DNA of 64,000 nucleotides from Aquabacter sp040049275. GTDB taxonomy: Bacteria; Pseudomonadota; Alphaproteobacteria; Rhizobiales; Xanthobacteraceae. The position numbers and the translations under genes were made by a program. The notes beneath the pieces are model-generated. The model made no database searches. It was given only the letters and a program-made list of their open reading frames with translations, and was not told where the DNA came from. The stretch covers positions 620,001-684,000 of the forward strand of contig NZ_JBDZDT010000003.1 of the NCBI RefSeq assembly GCF_040049275.1, read 5' to 3'. Shown here piece by piece: positions 22,735 through 31,140 of this stretch. Every line of letters starts with the position of its first letter. Position 1 is the first letter of the stretch.

Positions 22735-23997
22735 ATGAGACGTGTTGTCGTCACTGGCCTCGGCATGGTGACGCCGCTCGCCTGCGGTGTCGAGCCGAGC
22801 TGGCGGCGACTGCTGGCCGGTCAGAGCGGTGCCAGGTTCGTCGAAAGCTTCGATGTATCAGACCTCCCCTGCAAGATCGCCAGCATCATCCCGCGCGGCG
22901 ATGGCAGCGACGGCACCTTCAATCCGGACGATTGGATGGAGCCGAAGGAGCAGCGCAAGGTCGACGATTTCATCGTCTTCGCCATGGCTGCCGCCCAGCA
23001 GGCGCTGGACGATGCCGACTGGCACCCCACCGCCTATGAGGACCAGATCGCCACGGGCGTGCTCATCGGCTCCGGCATCGGCGGCATCGAGGGTATCGCC
23101 GAAGCGGCGCATATCCTGAAAGATCGCGGCCCGCGCCGCATCTCGCCCTTCTTCATTCCCGGCCGGCTGATCAATCTCGCCGGCGGCTACGTCTCCATCG
23201 CCCACGGCCTGAAGGGGCCGAACCATGCGGTGGTCACGGCCTGCTCCACCGGCGCGCACGCCATCGGCGATGCCGGCCGCCTCATCGCGCTCGGCGATGC
23301 CGACGTGATGCTGGCCGGCGGCACCGAATCGACCGTGAACCGGCTTGCGCTCGCGGGCTTTGCCGCCTGCAAGGCGCTCTGCACCAGCTTCAACGACGCG
23401 CCGGAAAAGGGCTCGCGCCCCTATGACCGCGACCGCGACGGCTTCGTCATGGGCGAAGGCGCCGGCATCGTGGTGCTGGAGGAATACGAGCACGCCAAGG
23501 CGCGCGGCGCGAAGATCTATGCCGAACTGACCGGCTATGGCCTCTCGGGCGACGCCTTCCACATCACCGCTCCCTCCCCCGACGGCGACGGCGCCTTCCG
23601 CTGCATGAGCGCGGCGCTGAAGCGGGCGGGCATCACGGCCGGCGACGTGGACTACATCAACGCCCATGGCACCTCCACCATGGCGGACGAGATCGAGTTG
23701 AAGGCGGTAGAGCGCCTGCTGGGCAACAATGCCGGCACCGTCTCCATGTCCTCCACCAAATCGTCCATCGGCCACCTCCTCGGCGCCGCCGGGGCGGTGG
23801 AGGCGATCTTCTCGGTGCTGGCCATCCGCGACCAGATCGCCCCGGCGACCCTGAACCTCGACAATCCGTCGGTGGAGACCCCCATCGACCTCGTGCCCCT
23901 GAAGGCGCGGGAGCGGAAGATCGACATCGCACTGTCGAACTCCTTCGGCTTCGGCGGCACCAACGCCTCGCTGGTGTTCAGCCGCCACCAGGCGTGA
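22735..23997 (+). CDS. fabF: 3-oxoacyl-ACP synthase II
   Basis: Elongating ketoacyl synthase, 420 aa, with the catalytic triad Cys170 (VTACSTGAHA), His311 (INAHGTST) and His347 (SSIGHLLGAAG). Start at 22735, preceded by CCGGAG, 79 nt after acpP. The antisense frame is open for hundreds of codons but carries no recognisable domain. Confidence 0.97.
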   Translation: MRRVVVTGLGMVTPLACGVEPSWRRLLAGQSGARFVESFDVSDLPCKIASIIPRGDGSDGTFNPDDWMEPKEQRKVDDFIVFAMAAAQQALDDADWHPTAYEDQIATGVLIGSGIGGIEGIAEAAHILKDRGPRRISPFFIPGRLINLAGGYVSIAHGLKGPNHAVVTACSTGAHAIGDAGRLIALGDADVMLAGGTESTVNRLALAGFAACKALCTSFNDAPEKGSRPYDRDRDGFVMGEGAGIVVLEEYEHAKARGAKIYAELTGYGLSGDAFHITAPSPDGDGAFRCMSAALKRAGITAGDVDYINAHGTSTMADEIELKAVERLLGNNAGTVSMSSTKSSIGHLLGAAGAVEAIFSVLAIRDQIAPATLNLDNPSVETPIDLVPLKARERKIDIALSNSFGFGGTNASLVFSRHQA

Positions 23998-24045
23998 ATT
24001 GAGGGGCCGGCGCGTCCGGCCTGAGCGCTGGCGCTCTTCCTTCCG

Positions 24046-24124
24046 TCGTCATGGCCGGGCTTGACCCGGCCATTTCGTGCCGCATTCTTCCGGAGAGATC
24101 CCTGGATCAACTCCCGGGGTGATG
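24046..24124. repeat. Paired REP-like repeats between fabF and mltG
   Basis: A good unit containing GGCCGGGCTTGACCCGGCC and, 26 nt later, a degraded opposed unit (CCTGGATCAACTCCCGGGG). Same family as at 1820. Confidence 0.75.
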
Positions 24125-24218
24125 ATCGCCCCTGCGGCGCGGTGGTCCTATTTCCGTCCAGAAGAGTGGTATCCCCTTTTCCGGACGGTTCACCCGACCC
24201 GGAGCGATGGAGACTTCG

Positions 24219-25388
24219 ATGGCGACACCCGAACAGAAGGCGGCCGAGCAGGCGAAGAAGCGCCGCCCCTCCCGCGGAGCCAGCCATCCGGCGGTGGTGA
24301 TCGGCAATGCCATCTTCACCATCCTCCTGTTCCTCGCCGTGGGCGGCGGCATCGCCGCCTGGTACGGGCAGCAGCAATACGCCGCGCCCGGGCCGCTGGC
24401 CCAAGAGAAGACCGTGGTCATCCCGCGCGGCTCGGGCACCCGCGACATCGCCGAGCTCCTGGAGCGCGAGGGCATCGTCAAGAACTGGATGCTGTTCGTG
24501 GCGAGCCAGCAGATCGCCCGGCGCGGCGAGCAGCTCCAGGCGGGCGAATATGAATTTCCGGCCGGGATCTCCATCGCGAAGGTGTTGAACACCCTCATCG
24601 AAGGCCACGTGGTCAATCACCAGATCACCATTCCCGAGGGCCTGACCACCCAGCAGATCGTCGACCGCCTGAACACCAATGATCTTCTCACCGGCACGCC
24701 GCGCATGCCGCAGGAGGGCACCCTGCTGCCGGAGACCTATCGGGTGACCCGCGGCATGAAGCGCGATGACCTCCTCGCCCGCATGAGCGCCGACCAGCAG
24801 AAGCTGGTGCGCGACCTCTGGGCCAAGCGCGACCCCAGCCTGCCTTTGAAGTCGCCGCAGGAAATGGTGGTGCTCGCCTCCATCGTCGAGGAGGAGACCG
24901 GCAAGGGTGACGAGCGCCCGAAGGTGGCGGCCGTGTTCATCAACCGCCTGAACCGGAAGATGAAGCTCCAGTCCGATCCCACCATCATTTACGGCATCGT
25001 CGGCGGAAAGGGCTCGCTCGGCCGCTCCATCACCCGCACCGACATCGCCACCGCGACCCCCTACAACACCTACACCATTGACGGCCTGCCCCCCGGCCCC
25101 ATCGGCAATCCCGGCAAGGACGCCCTCGCTGCCGTGGCGAACCCGGCCAAGACCCGGGACCTCTATTTCGTGGCGGACGGCACCGGCGGCCACGCCTTCG
25201 CGGAGACGCTGGACCAGCACAACCGGAACGTCGCCAAATGGCGCGAGATCGAGGCCAGCCAGAAGGCGAATCAGGGCGCAGCCCCTGCGGCCGCTCCTGT
25301 CCCGGCTCCGGCGGCCCCTCCCGTCTCCGCGCCCGGCGCCGGGACGGGAACAGGCACCAATCCCGCCGCTCCCTCCACCTCCAACTGA
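24219..25388 (+). CDS. mltG: Endolytic murein transglycosylase MltG
   Basis: Cleaves nascent glycan strands at the inner membrane and sets their length. The 389-aa protein has a basic cytoplasmic N-terminus, one membrane helix (about residues 27-49), a LysM-like part, then the YceG catalytic domain with VVLASIVEEETGK, in which the catalytic Glu lies, and QSDPTIIYG. The last ~50 residues are an Ala/Pro-rich tail. I prefer the ATG at 24219 because GGAGA is well spaced before it; an ATG at 24207 is also possible. Confidence 0.93.
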   Translation: MATPEQKAAEQAKKRRPSRGASHPAVVIGNAIFTILLFLAVGGGIAAWYGQQQYAAPGPLAQEKTVVIPRGSGTRDIAELLEREGIVKNWMLFVASQQIARRGEQLQAGEYEFPAGISIAKVLNTLIEGHVVNHQITIPEGLTTQQIVDRLNTNDLLTGTPRMPQEGTLLPETYRVTRGMKRDDLLARMSADQQKLVRDLWAKRDPSLPLKSPQEMVVLASIVEEETGKGDERPKVAAVFINRLNRKMKLQSDPTIIYGIVGGKGSLGRSITRTDIATATPYNTYTIDGLPPGPIGNPGKDALAAVANPAKTRDLYFVADGTGGHAFAETLDQHNRNVAKWREIEASQKANQGAAPAAAPVPAPAAPPVSAPGAGTGTGTNPAAPSTSN

Positions 25389-25419
25389 GAGCCGGCGGCC
25401 CCCCGCCCGAGACCGCCTG

Positions 25420-26307
25420 ATGTCCATTGCAAGCATGACCGGGTTCGCCCGCGCCCAGGGCACAACCGGACCCTGGCGTTGGAGCTGGGAGCTGCGCTCC
25501 GTCAACGCCAAGGGGCTGGACCTGCGCCTGCGTCTGCCCGGCGGCTTCGACGCACTGGACGCCGCCGCAAGGTCTGCCGCCGGCAAGCTGCTCTCGCGCG
25601 GCTCGGTCTCCGGCACCTTCACCATCGCCCGCGAGGGTGAGACGGTCTCCGTCACCATCAACCAGCCGGCCCTGGAAGCTTTGATCGGCGCCTCCCGCGA
25701 GGCTGGCGCGCGTTTCGGCCTTGCAGCGCCCAGCTTGGATGCGCTCCTCGCGGTCAAGGGCGTGGTGGAGGTGGTGGAGGCCGAGCAGACGCCGGAGGAT
25801 GCGGAACGCATCACGAAGGACGCCGCCGCCGGCTTCGAGGAGGCGCTGCGCTCCCTCTCCCAGATGCGCCTGAAGGAAGGCGCCGCGCTGCGGGCCGTGC
25901 TTGCCGAGCGCCTCGCCGCCATGTCCGCCCTCATCGCCGCAGCCGAGGCCCTGCCCGAGCGCCAGCCGGAGGCCATCAAGGCGCGGCTCACCGAGCAGGT
26001 CCGCGCGCTCCTCGACGCCGCAGCGCCCCTCGACCCGGACCGGCTGCACCAGGAAGCGGCGCTTCTCGCCGCCAAGGCCGACGTGCGCGAGGAGCTGGAC
26101 CGCTTCACCACCCATATCGCCGCCGCCTACGACCTTCTGGACACGGGCGGCCCAGTGGGGCGCAAGCTGGATTTCCTCTCCCAGGAGTTCAACCGGGAGG
26201 CCAATACGCTCTGTTCCAAGTCCAATGCCGTGGCGTTGACCCAGATCGGGCTTGACCTGAAGCTTCTGGTGGATCAGTTCCGCGAGCAGGTCCAGAACAT
26301 CGAGTGA
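25420..26307 (+). CDS. yicC: YicC-family protein (probable endoribonuclease)
   Basis: A 295-aa YicC/YloC protein starting MSIASMTGFARAQG, the family's invariant opening, with the C-terminal DUF1732 part (GRKLDFLSQEFNREANTLCSKS). E. coli YicC is an RNase acting on the small RNA RyhB. It lies between mltG and gmk, the typical alphaproteobacterial order, and overlaps the gmk GTG by 4 nt. Confidence 0.92.
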   Translation: MSIASMTGFARAQGTTGPWRWSWELRSVNAKGLDLRLRLPGGFDALDAAARSAAGKLLSRGSVSGTFTIAREGETVSVTINQPALEALIGASREAGARFGLAAPSLDALLAVKGVVEVVEAEQTPEDAERITKDAAAGFEEALRSLSQMRLKEGAALRAVLAERLAAMSALIAAAEALPERQPEAIKARLTEQVRALLDAAAPLDPDRLHQEAALLAAKADVREELDRFTTHIAAAYDLLDTGGPVGRKLDFLSQEFNREANTLCSKSNAVALTQIGLDLKLLVDQFREQVQNIE

Positions 26308-27002
26308 GCCCGCGCCCCATGGCCTCCGCCCCCTCCCACTTCGCGCTGCCGGGCTGGAAGCCCGGCTCCAAGTCCGGCCTCGCCCGCCGGGGGCTGATGC
26401 TGGTGCTCTCCTCCCCGTCCGGGGCCGGCAAGACCACCCTGTCCCGCAAATTGCTGGAGCTGGACGACCGCATCACCATGTCGGTCTCGGTGACCACCCG
26501 CCCGCCGCGGCCGGGCGAAGTGCCCGGGAAGGATTATTTCTTCGTGGGCGAGGACGAGTTCGCGCAGCTTAGGGACAATGGCGAGCTGCTGGAGCACGCC
26601 ACCGTCTTCGGCAATCTCTACGGCACGCCGCGCCGCGCGGTGGAAGAGGCGCTTTCGGCGGGCCGGGACGTGCTGTTCGACATTGATTGGCAGGGCACCC
26701 AGCAGCTTGACCAGAGCGCCGAGCAGGACCTGGTGAAGGTGTTCCTGCTGCCGCCCTCCGCGGCCGACCTCGAGAAGCGCCTGCGCACCCGCGCCCAGGA
26801 TTCCGACGACGTGGTGCGCCAGCGCATGTCCAAGGCGTCGGACGAGATCAGCCATTTCACCGAGTACGACTACATCCTGATCAACCAGGACATCGACGAC
26901 AGCCTCGCCAAGCTCACCGCCATCCTGAACGCGGAGCGCCTGAAGCGGCGGCGGCTGACAGGCCTCGCGAGCTTCGTGCAGGGCCTGCGGGACGCGCTTT
27001 AG
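26304..27002 (+). CDS. gmk: Guanylate kinase
   Basis: Phosphorylates GMP to GDP. P-loop SSPSGAGKTTL, GMP-binding SVTTRPPRPGEVPGKDYFF and DIDWQGTQQL are all present. The GTG at 26304 overlaps the yicC stop (GTGA) and gives 232 aa; an ATG at 26319 would give 227 aa. Either way it is ~20 residues longer than E. coli Gmk at the N-terminus. Confidence 0.95.
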   Translation: MSPRPMASAPSHFALPGWKPGSKSGLARRGLMLVLSSPSGAGKTTLSRKLLELDDRITMSVSVTTRPPRPGEVPGKDYFFVGEDEFAQLRDNGELLEHATVFGNLYGTPRRAVEEALSAGRDVLFDIDWQGTQQLDQSAEQDLVKVFLLPPSAADLEKRLRTRAQDSDDVVRQRMSKASDEISHFTEYDYILINQDIDDSLAKLTAILNAERLKRRRLTGLASFVQGLRDAL

Positions 27003-27442
27003 GACGACCTCTCAGCCGGGGAGGGGCGTACGCCCCCACGTGTCTGCTTGCGGTGCCGGCATCCCTCTTTGCGCCTTGGTCTTTGCAGCGGTGCGGAAAT
27101 CGGTGGAAGGCGCCCGGCTGCGACGGGATCAGGCTGCGGCCCCTTCCCGCTCGGTCTCGCCGACGCGAGCGCTGGAGAACAGCCCGAACTTTCCGGTCCC
27201 GCTCGCTACAACGTCATGTAGTCGGCATGACGATTTCGGCGCGTTTCATGCAATCCTGAATTATGTCCCGGCACATATTCTTCAGGTTGTCAAAAACATC
27301 TCCTATTAACCACGCCTGAAATGCTAATAGGCTGTCAATAATAAGTGGTCCTTGGTTTGCGCGTCTTCATGTGTTGCGCGCTCAGTTTGTGGCGCGTCGA
27401 TAAGGTCGTTGTGGGATGGTCTCTCCGAGAGGAAGTTAGTCC
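27003..27442. other. 440-nt intergenic region, lower GC, no convincing gene
   Basis: Starts with the 14-nt palindrome GGGGCGTACGCCCC just after gmk and grows clearly AT-richer toward its right end. An imperfect inverted repeat (CCTGAA...TTCAGG with ATGT/ACAT inside) lies at 27255-27286. Possible coding frames are short and have no recognisable features. GAGAGGAAG just before 27443 is the ribosome binding site of the next gene. Confidence 0.5.
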
Positions 27443-28105
27443 ATGGACCTTTCTGTTTCCATTACCCCGGACGGCGCGCTCGCGATCAAAACTGCTTTGA
27501 GGGTGGTGCATTTTATCGGGCTTGTCCTGGGCCTTGGCGCCGCAACCTTGCTGGATATCATCATCATTCGATTCATCGTCAGGCGCCGCATATCGGGCGA
27601 TTATTGCGACATCATCGACTTTTCATCGAAGATCGTGTCGGCGGGCCTCGTATTTCTCTGGATATCCGGCATCGGATTTCTTTTATTCTACGGGCTTCTT
27701 GAACCCGCAAAACTTGGAAATGAGAAGGTCTGGGCCAAGATCGCGATCGTCGGCGTGCTGACGCTGAACGGCCTGTTCCTCCACCATTTCGTGCTGCCGC
27801 TGATCCGGCAGAACATAGGCAAAAGCCTGTTTGCGGGGATGAGCCGCGCCCAGGCGAGGGTGGCCCTCGCATCGGGTGTGGTCTCCGGCACCTCCTGGTA
27901 TGTTCCCTTATTGCTCGGGTGCATCCCGCAGCTGAATTTCGTCGTGCCGGCGTGGATGATCCTCTCCGCCTATGCTGCATTCCTCATGGGCGGCATCGTG
28001 CTGGCGCAGGGCATCGCCCATCTCGCCACCGCCCCGCATCGCCACCCGCCGCAGCAGGATCCGGCCCCAGACGTGGTCATGGAGCTTGGGCAAACGGTCG
28101 GCTGA
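27443..28105 (+). CDS. Unidentified membrane protein, five or six helices
   Basis: A 220-aa protein with hydrophobic segments near residues 22-45, 65-85, 98-118, 140-160 and 168-195, a soluble N-terminal start (MDLSVSITPDGALAIK) and a His/Pro-rich C-terminus (HRHPPQQDPAPD). Histidines occur within or at the ends of helices (VVHFIG, FLHHFVLPL, GIAHLATAPHRH), which could suggest heme or metal binding, but I recognise no family. Codon use is less GC-biased than in neighbours, and it interrupts the usual gmk-rsmA neighbourhood, so it may be acquired. Confidence 0.75.
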   Translation: MDLSVSITPDGALAIKTALRVVHFIGLVLGLGAATLLDIIIIRFIVRRRISGDYCDIIDFSSKIVSAGLVFLWISGIGFLLFYGLLEPAKLGNEKVWAKIAIVGVLTLNGLFLHHFVLPLIRQNIGKSLFAGMSRAQARVALASGVVSGTSWYVPLLLGCIPQLNFVVPAWMILSAYAAFLMGGIVLAQGIAHLATAPHRHPPQQDPAPDVVMELGQTVG

Positions 28106-28201
28106 GGCCGACACCGCTTGCTTCCGGTCGTACACAAGGTCGCGAAGGCAGGGCCCAGTCCGGTCACGATGCCGCCGAGCTCTGCAAGCACCGCGGATCG
28201 C

Positions 28202-29059
28202 TCAGTCCCGGCGCACCCGCAGATCCGCATAGGCATTCGCCAAACCGACGAACCCCGCTACGTCGATCTCCTCCGCTCGCTCGGTCTCGGGCACGCCGGC
28301 GCGCTCCAGCAGCGCGAAGGTATCGACACCGAGCGACTTCAAGCTCTGGCGCAGCATCTTGCGGCGCTGGCCGAAGGCGGCCTCCGTCACCCGTTCGAGA
28401 TCCGAAAGCGCACATGGCAAAGGGTCCGCGCGGGGCACGAGATGCACCACGGACGACGTCACCTTCGGCGGCGGCACGAAGGCGGAGGGGGCAACATCGA
28501 ACAGGATTTTTGCGCTGGTGCGCCAGCCCGCGAGCACGGCGAGGCGGCCATAGGCCTTGCTGCCGGGCGCGGCGACGATGCGTTCCGCCACTTCGCGCTG
28601 GAACATCAAGGTGAGCGAAGTGAACCAGGGCGGCCAGGGATCGGACGAGAGCCAGCCCACGAGAAGCAGCGTCGCCACATTATAGGGAAGGTTCGCCACC
28701 ACCCGCGCCGGGCCGTCCCCCGTATGGGGACGCACATCCACCTTCAGCGCATCGCCCTCGATCACCTCAAGCCGGCCGGGATAGGCGTCCGCCACCTCGA
28801 CTAGCGCGGCGATGCAGCGCCGGTCACGCTCCACCGCCACCACCTTTGCCGCACCAAGTGCCAGCAAAGCGCGGGTGAGGCCGCCGGGACCGGGGCCGAC
28901 CTCGACCACCGTTGCGCCTTCCAGCTCCCCGGAGCCGCGCGCAATGCGGGCGGTCAGGTTGAGGTCGAGAAGAAAGTTCTGGCCCAGGGATTTCTGGGCG
29001 GACAGCTCATGCCGGCGGATCACATCCCGGAGCGGCGGCAATTCGTCGATGGCGCTCAT
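28202..29059 (-). CDS. rsmA: 16S rRNA dimethyladenosine transferase
   Basis: Dimethylates two adjacent adenines near the 3' end of 16S rRNA. The 285-aa protein has KSLGQNFLLD, SAM motif I VEVGPGPGGLT, the catalytic NLPYN motif and FVPPPKVTSSVV. Its start overlaps the pdxA stop by 4 nt, at the end of the lptF-lptG-lptD-surA-pdxA-rsmA series. Confidence 0.96.
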   Translation of the reverse strand: MSAIDELPPLRDVIRRHELSAQKSLGQNFLLDLNLTARIARGSGELEGATVVEVGPGPGGLTRALLALGAAKVVAVERDRRCIAALVEVADAYPGRLEVIEGDALKVDVRPHTGDGPARVVANLPYNVATLLLVGWLSSDPWPPWFTSLTLMFQREVAERIVAAPGSKAYGRLAVLAGWRTSAKILFDVAPSAFVPPPKVTSSVVHLVPRADPLPCALSDLERVTEAAFGQRRKMLRQSLKSLGVDTFALLERAGVPETERAEEIDVAGFVGLANAYADLRVRRD

Positions 29060-30087
29060 CCGGCGGCCTGGATCCTTGCACGGCCATGATCCCCCGCCGC
29101 CAGCCGCGCCGCGAGCCGCAGGGCCGCCATGAGGCTGGAGGGGTCCGCGCGCCCCGTCCCGGCGATGCCGAAGGCGGTGCCGTGATCGGGCGAGGTGCGC
29201 ACGAAGGGCAGACCGAGGGTCGTGTTGACGCCCTCATGGAAGGCCAGCGCCTTGGCGGGGATCAGGACCTGATCGTGATACATGCCGATGGCCACGTCAT
29301 AGCCGGCGCGCGCCTCGGCGTGGAACATGGTGTCAGCGGGCAGCGGCCCGCGCGCATCGATGCCTTCGCGACGCAGCGCCTCGACGGCGGGACGCACTAC
29401 CTCCTCGTCCTCGCGGCCCAAAGTGCCGTCCTCTCCCGCATGGGGGTTGAGCCCGGCAAAGGCGAGGCGCGGCCGCTCAAGGCCGAAGCGGGCGCGCATG
29501 TCGCGGTCGACGATGCGGGCGGTCTCCATGAGGAGATCGACGGTCAGCAACGCTGGAACGGCGGCGAGCGGCACATGGATGGTGGCCGGCACCACCGCCA
29601 GTTCCGGCGACCAGATCATCATGACCGGGCGCGGCGCCGTCCCGCCCGGCGGCGTGCAGCGGGCGGCGAGATATTCTGTGTGGCCGGGGAACGGGAAGCC
29701 CGCCGCATAGACCACGGATTTTGCGAGCGGCGCCGTCACCAGCGCCCGCGCGGCGCCGGCCTGCACCAGATCCACCGCGCGATCGAGGCTTTCGATAACG
29801 GCAGGCGCGCTGGTCTCGTCCGGCGCGCCGGGCGCGGCGGTGGCGCGCGGGCCCACGGGATGAACCGGCAGGGCATGGGCGAAAATGCCGGCCGCCTCAT
29901 GGGCCGCGCAGGCCGTGATGGGAATGTCGAGGCCGAGGAGGCGGGCGCGGCGCTCCAGAAGCTCCGGATCGCCCACGGCGCAGAAGGCGGGAATATGGCG
30001 CGCGGCGCGGTCGCGCCATGCCATGAGGGCGATCTCGGGGCCGATCCCCGCCGGCTCGCCGAGGGTCAGCGCCAGCGGCGCATCCAT
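29056..30087 (-). CDS. pdxA: 4-hydroxythreonine-4-phosphate dehydrogenase
   Basis: NAD-dependent step of pyridoxal phosphate synthesis. The 343-aa product begins MDAPLALTLGEPAGIGPEI and contains GHTEYLA, the metal-binding His in GMYHDQVLIPAK and the C-terminal TSPDHGTAF. The ATG at 30087 overlaps the surA stop (TGATG). Confidence 0.95.
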   Translation of the reverse strand: MDAPLALTLGEPAGIGPEIALMAWRDRAARHIPAFCAVGDPELLERRARLLGLDIPITACAAHEAAGIFAHALPVHPVGPRATAAPGAPDETSAPAVIESLDRAVDLVQAGAARALVTAPLAKSVVYAAGFPFPGHTEYLAARCTPPGGTAPRPVMMIWSPELAVVPATIHVPLAAVPALLTVDLLMETARIVDRDMRARFGLERPRLAFAGLNPHAGEDGTLGREDEEVVRPAVEALRREGIDARGPLPADTMFHAEARAGYDVAIGMYHDQVLIPAKALAFHEGVNTTLGLPFVRTSPDHGTAFGIAGTGRADPSSLMAALRLAARLAAGDHGRARIQAAG

Positions 30088-30995
30088 CAACGGTAGACGA
30101 TCAGCGCGGATTTGCGCAGGTCCGCCAGCAGCTTCTTGGATTCCGCGACGAATTGGGTGGAGGCGAGCTGCTCCTTGATGTCGCGCTTCTGGGAGCTTTC
30201 GCCCTTCACCGGTGTCTTCCCGCACACCGCGAAGATCTCGACCCCCGACTGGGTCACCTCCGGCGGGGTCAGCCGCCCCACATCGGTCTTGTTGAGCACT
30301 GCCTGCAATGCCGCCGGCATGTCGGAGGACAGGCGCAGGACTGGCGAGCGCACCACCACCTCCTTCAGGCCTTTGGCGGATTCCAGGCCCGCATCGCAGT
30401 CCGTGAACTTCGCCTTGAAGGCGTTCGCCTCGGCGAGCCGCCCTCCATAATTGGAGGAGCCGCGCGGCACCACGAAGATGATGGGATAGAGCTTGTATTC
30501 GGTGGAGACGAGATCCGCATTGCCCTTGGTGTTCAGGGCGGCGATCACGTCGGTGTCGCGCACATTGATGGTGGGCGCCTTCGCCCGCACATATTGCTGC
30601 CAGACATTGTCTGCGCGCAGCTTGCTCTTGAAGGTGCGCGCGTCGAGGCCCTGCTGGGCGAAGCCGGCGGTGAGCTGCTCGGCGGTGCGGCCGCTGCGCG
30701 AGGCCACGTTCGCAAAGAGCTTGTCGAGCTCTTCGTCGTCCACCTCGATGCCAAGCCTGGACGCCGTCTGCACCTTGATGCGCTCGTCGATCAGCTCTTC
30801 CAAAGTCTCCTTCGCACCGGGCTGCTTGTCGCCGATGAGCACGTGGAGCTTCTGGCGCTGAGCCACGTCATAGGAGGTGATGGGCCGGCCATTGACCATC
30901 ACAAGGATCTGCTGGGCCTCCGCCGAGCTCCCCCATGCGCCAACAAGGGCGATCAGGAGCCCGAGGATCGGCAGGAAGCGGGCACGGGTCAGCAT
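30087..30995 (-). CDS. surA: SurA-type periplasmic chaperone
   Basis: Escorts outer-membrane proteins, LptD among them, through the periplasm. The 302-aa protein has a signal peptide (residues 1-28, ending SSAEAQQ), the SurA N-terminal chaperone domain (VNGRPITSYDVAQRQKL...) and a single, divergent parvulin-like region (residues ~165-265). It is shorter than the ~430-aa E. coli protein, as in many alphaproteobacteria. Start at 30995; longer upstream frame is not coding. Confidence 0.88.
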   Translation of the reverse strand: MLTRARFLPILGLLIALVGAWGSSAEAQQILVMVNGRPITSYDVAQRQKLHVLIGDKQPGAKETLEELIDERIKVQTASRLGIEVDDEELDKLFANVASRSGRTAEQLTAGFAQQGLDARTFKSKLRADNVWQQYVRAKAPTINVRDTDVIAALNTKGNADLVSTEYKLYPIIFVVPRGSSNYGGRLAEANAFKAKFTDCDAGLESAKGLKEVVVRSPVLRLSSDMPAALQAVLNKTDVGRLTPPEVTQSGVEIFAVCGKTPVKGESSQKRDIKEQLASTQFVAESKKLLADLRKSALIVYR

Positions 30996-31055
30996 GATGT
31001 CATCCGGGAATGGCTCTTCTGGCGATGGTCCGCCCGATACGGGCTCAGGCAGACC

Positions 31056-31085
31056 ACCCGCCGATACGCAAAACGTATCTTGCGG
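31056..31085 (-). terminator. Hairpin between lptD and surA, possible partial terminator or processing site
   Basis: CCCGC and GCGGG enclose a second stem GATACG/CGTATC around a 5-nt loop rich in T on the transcribed strand. It sits in the 145-nt gap after lptD. Without a long T-run it is more likely an attenuator or stabilising structure. Confidence 0.45.
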
Positions 31086-31140
31086 GCTCCTGTGGCGGCA
31101 ATACGGCCAACCTTGCGTCAGCGCAATCCCGGAGGCCAAT

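Noticed and set aside
23652..26111. An 819-codon minus-strand frame opposite fabF, mltG and yicC
   Set aside because: It spans three well-identified genes and intergenic repeats; composition is Ser/Arg/Ala-rich and featureless.
27040..27309. An 89-codon frame in the gap after gmk
   Set aside because: No ribosome binding site, no recognisable composition or similarity; more likely chance.
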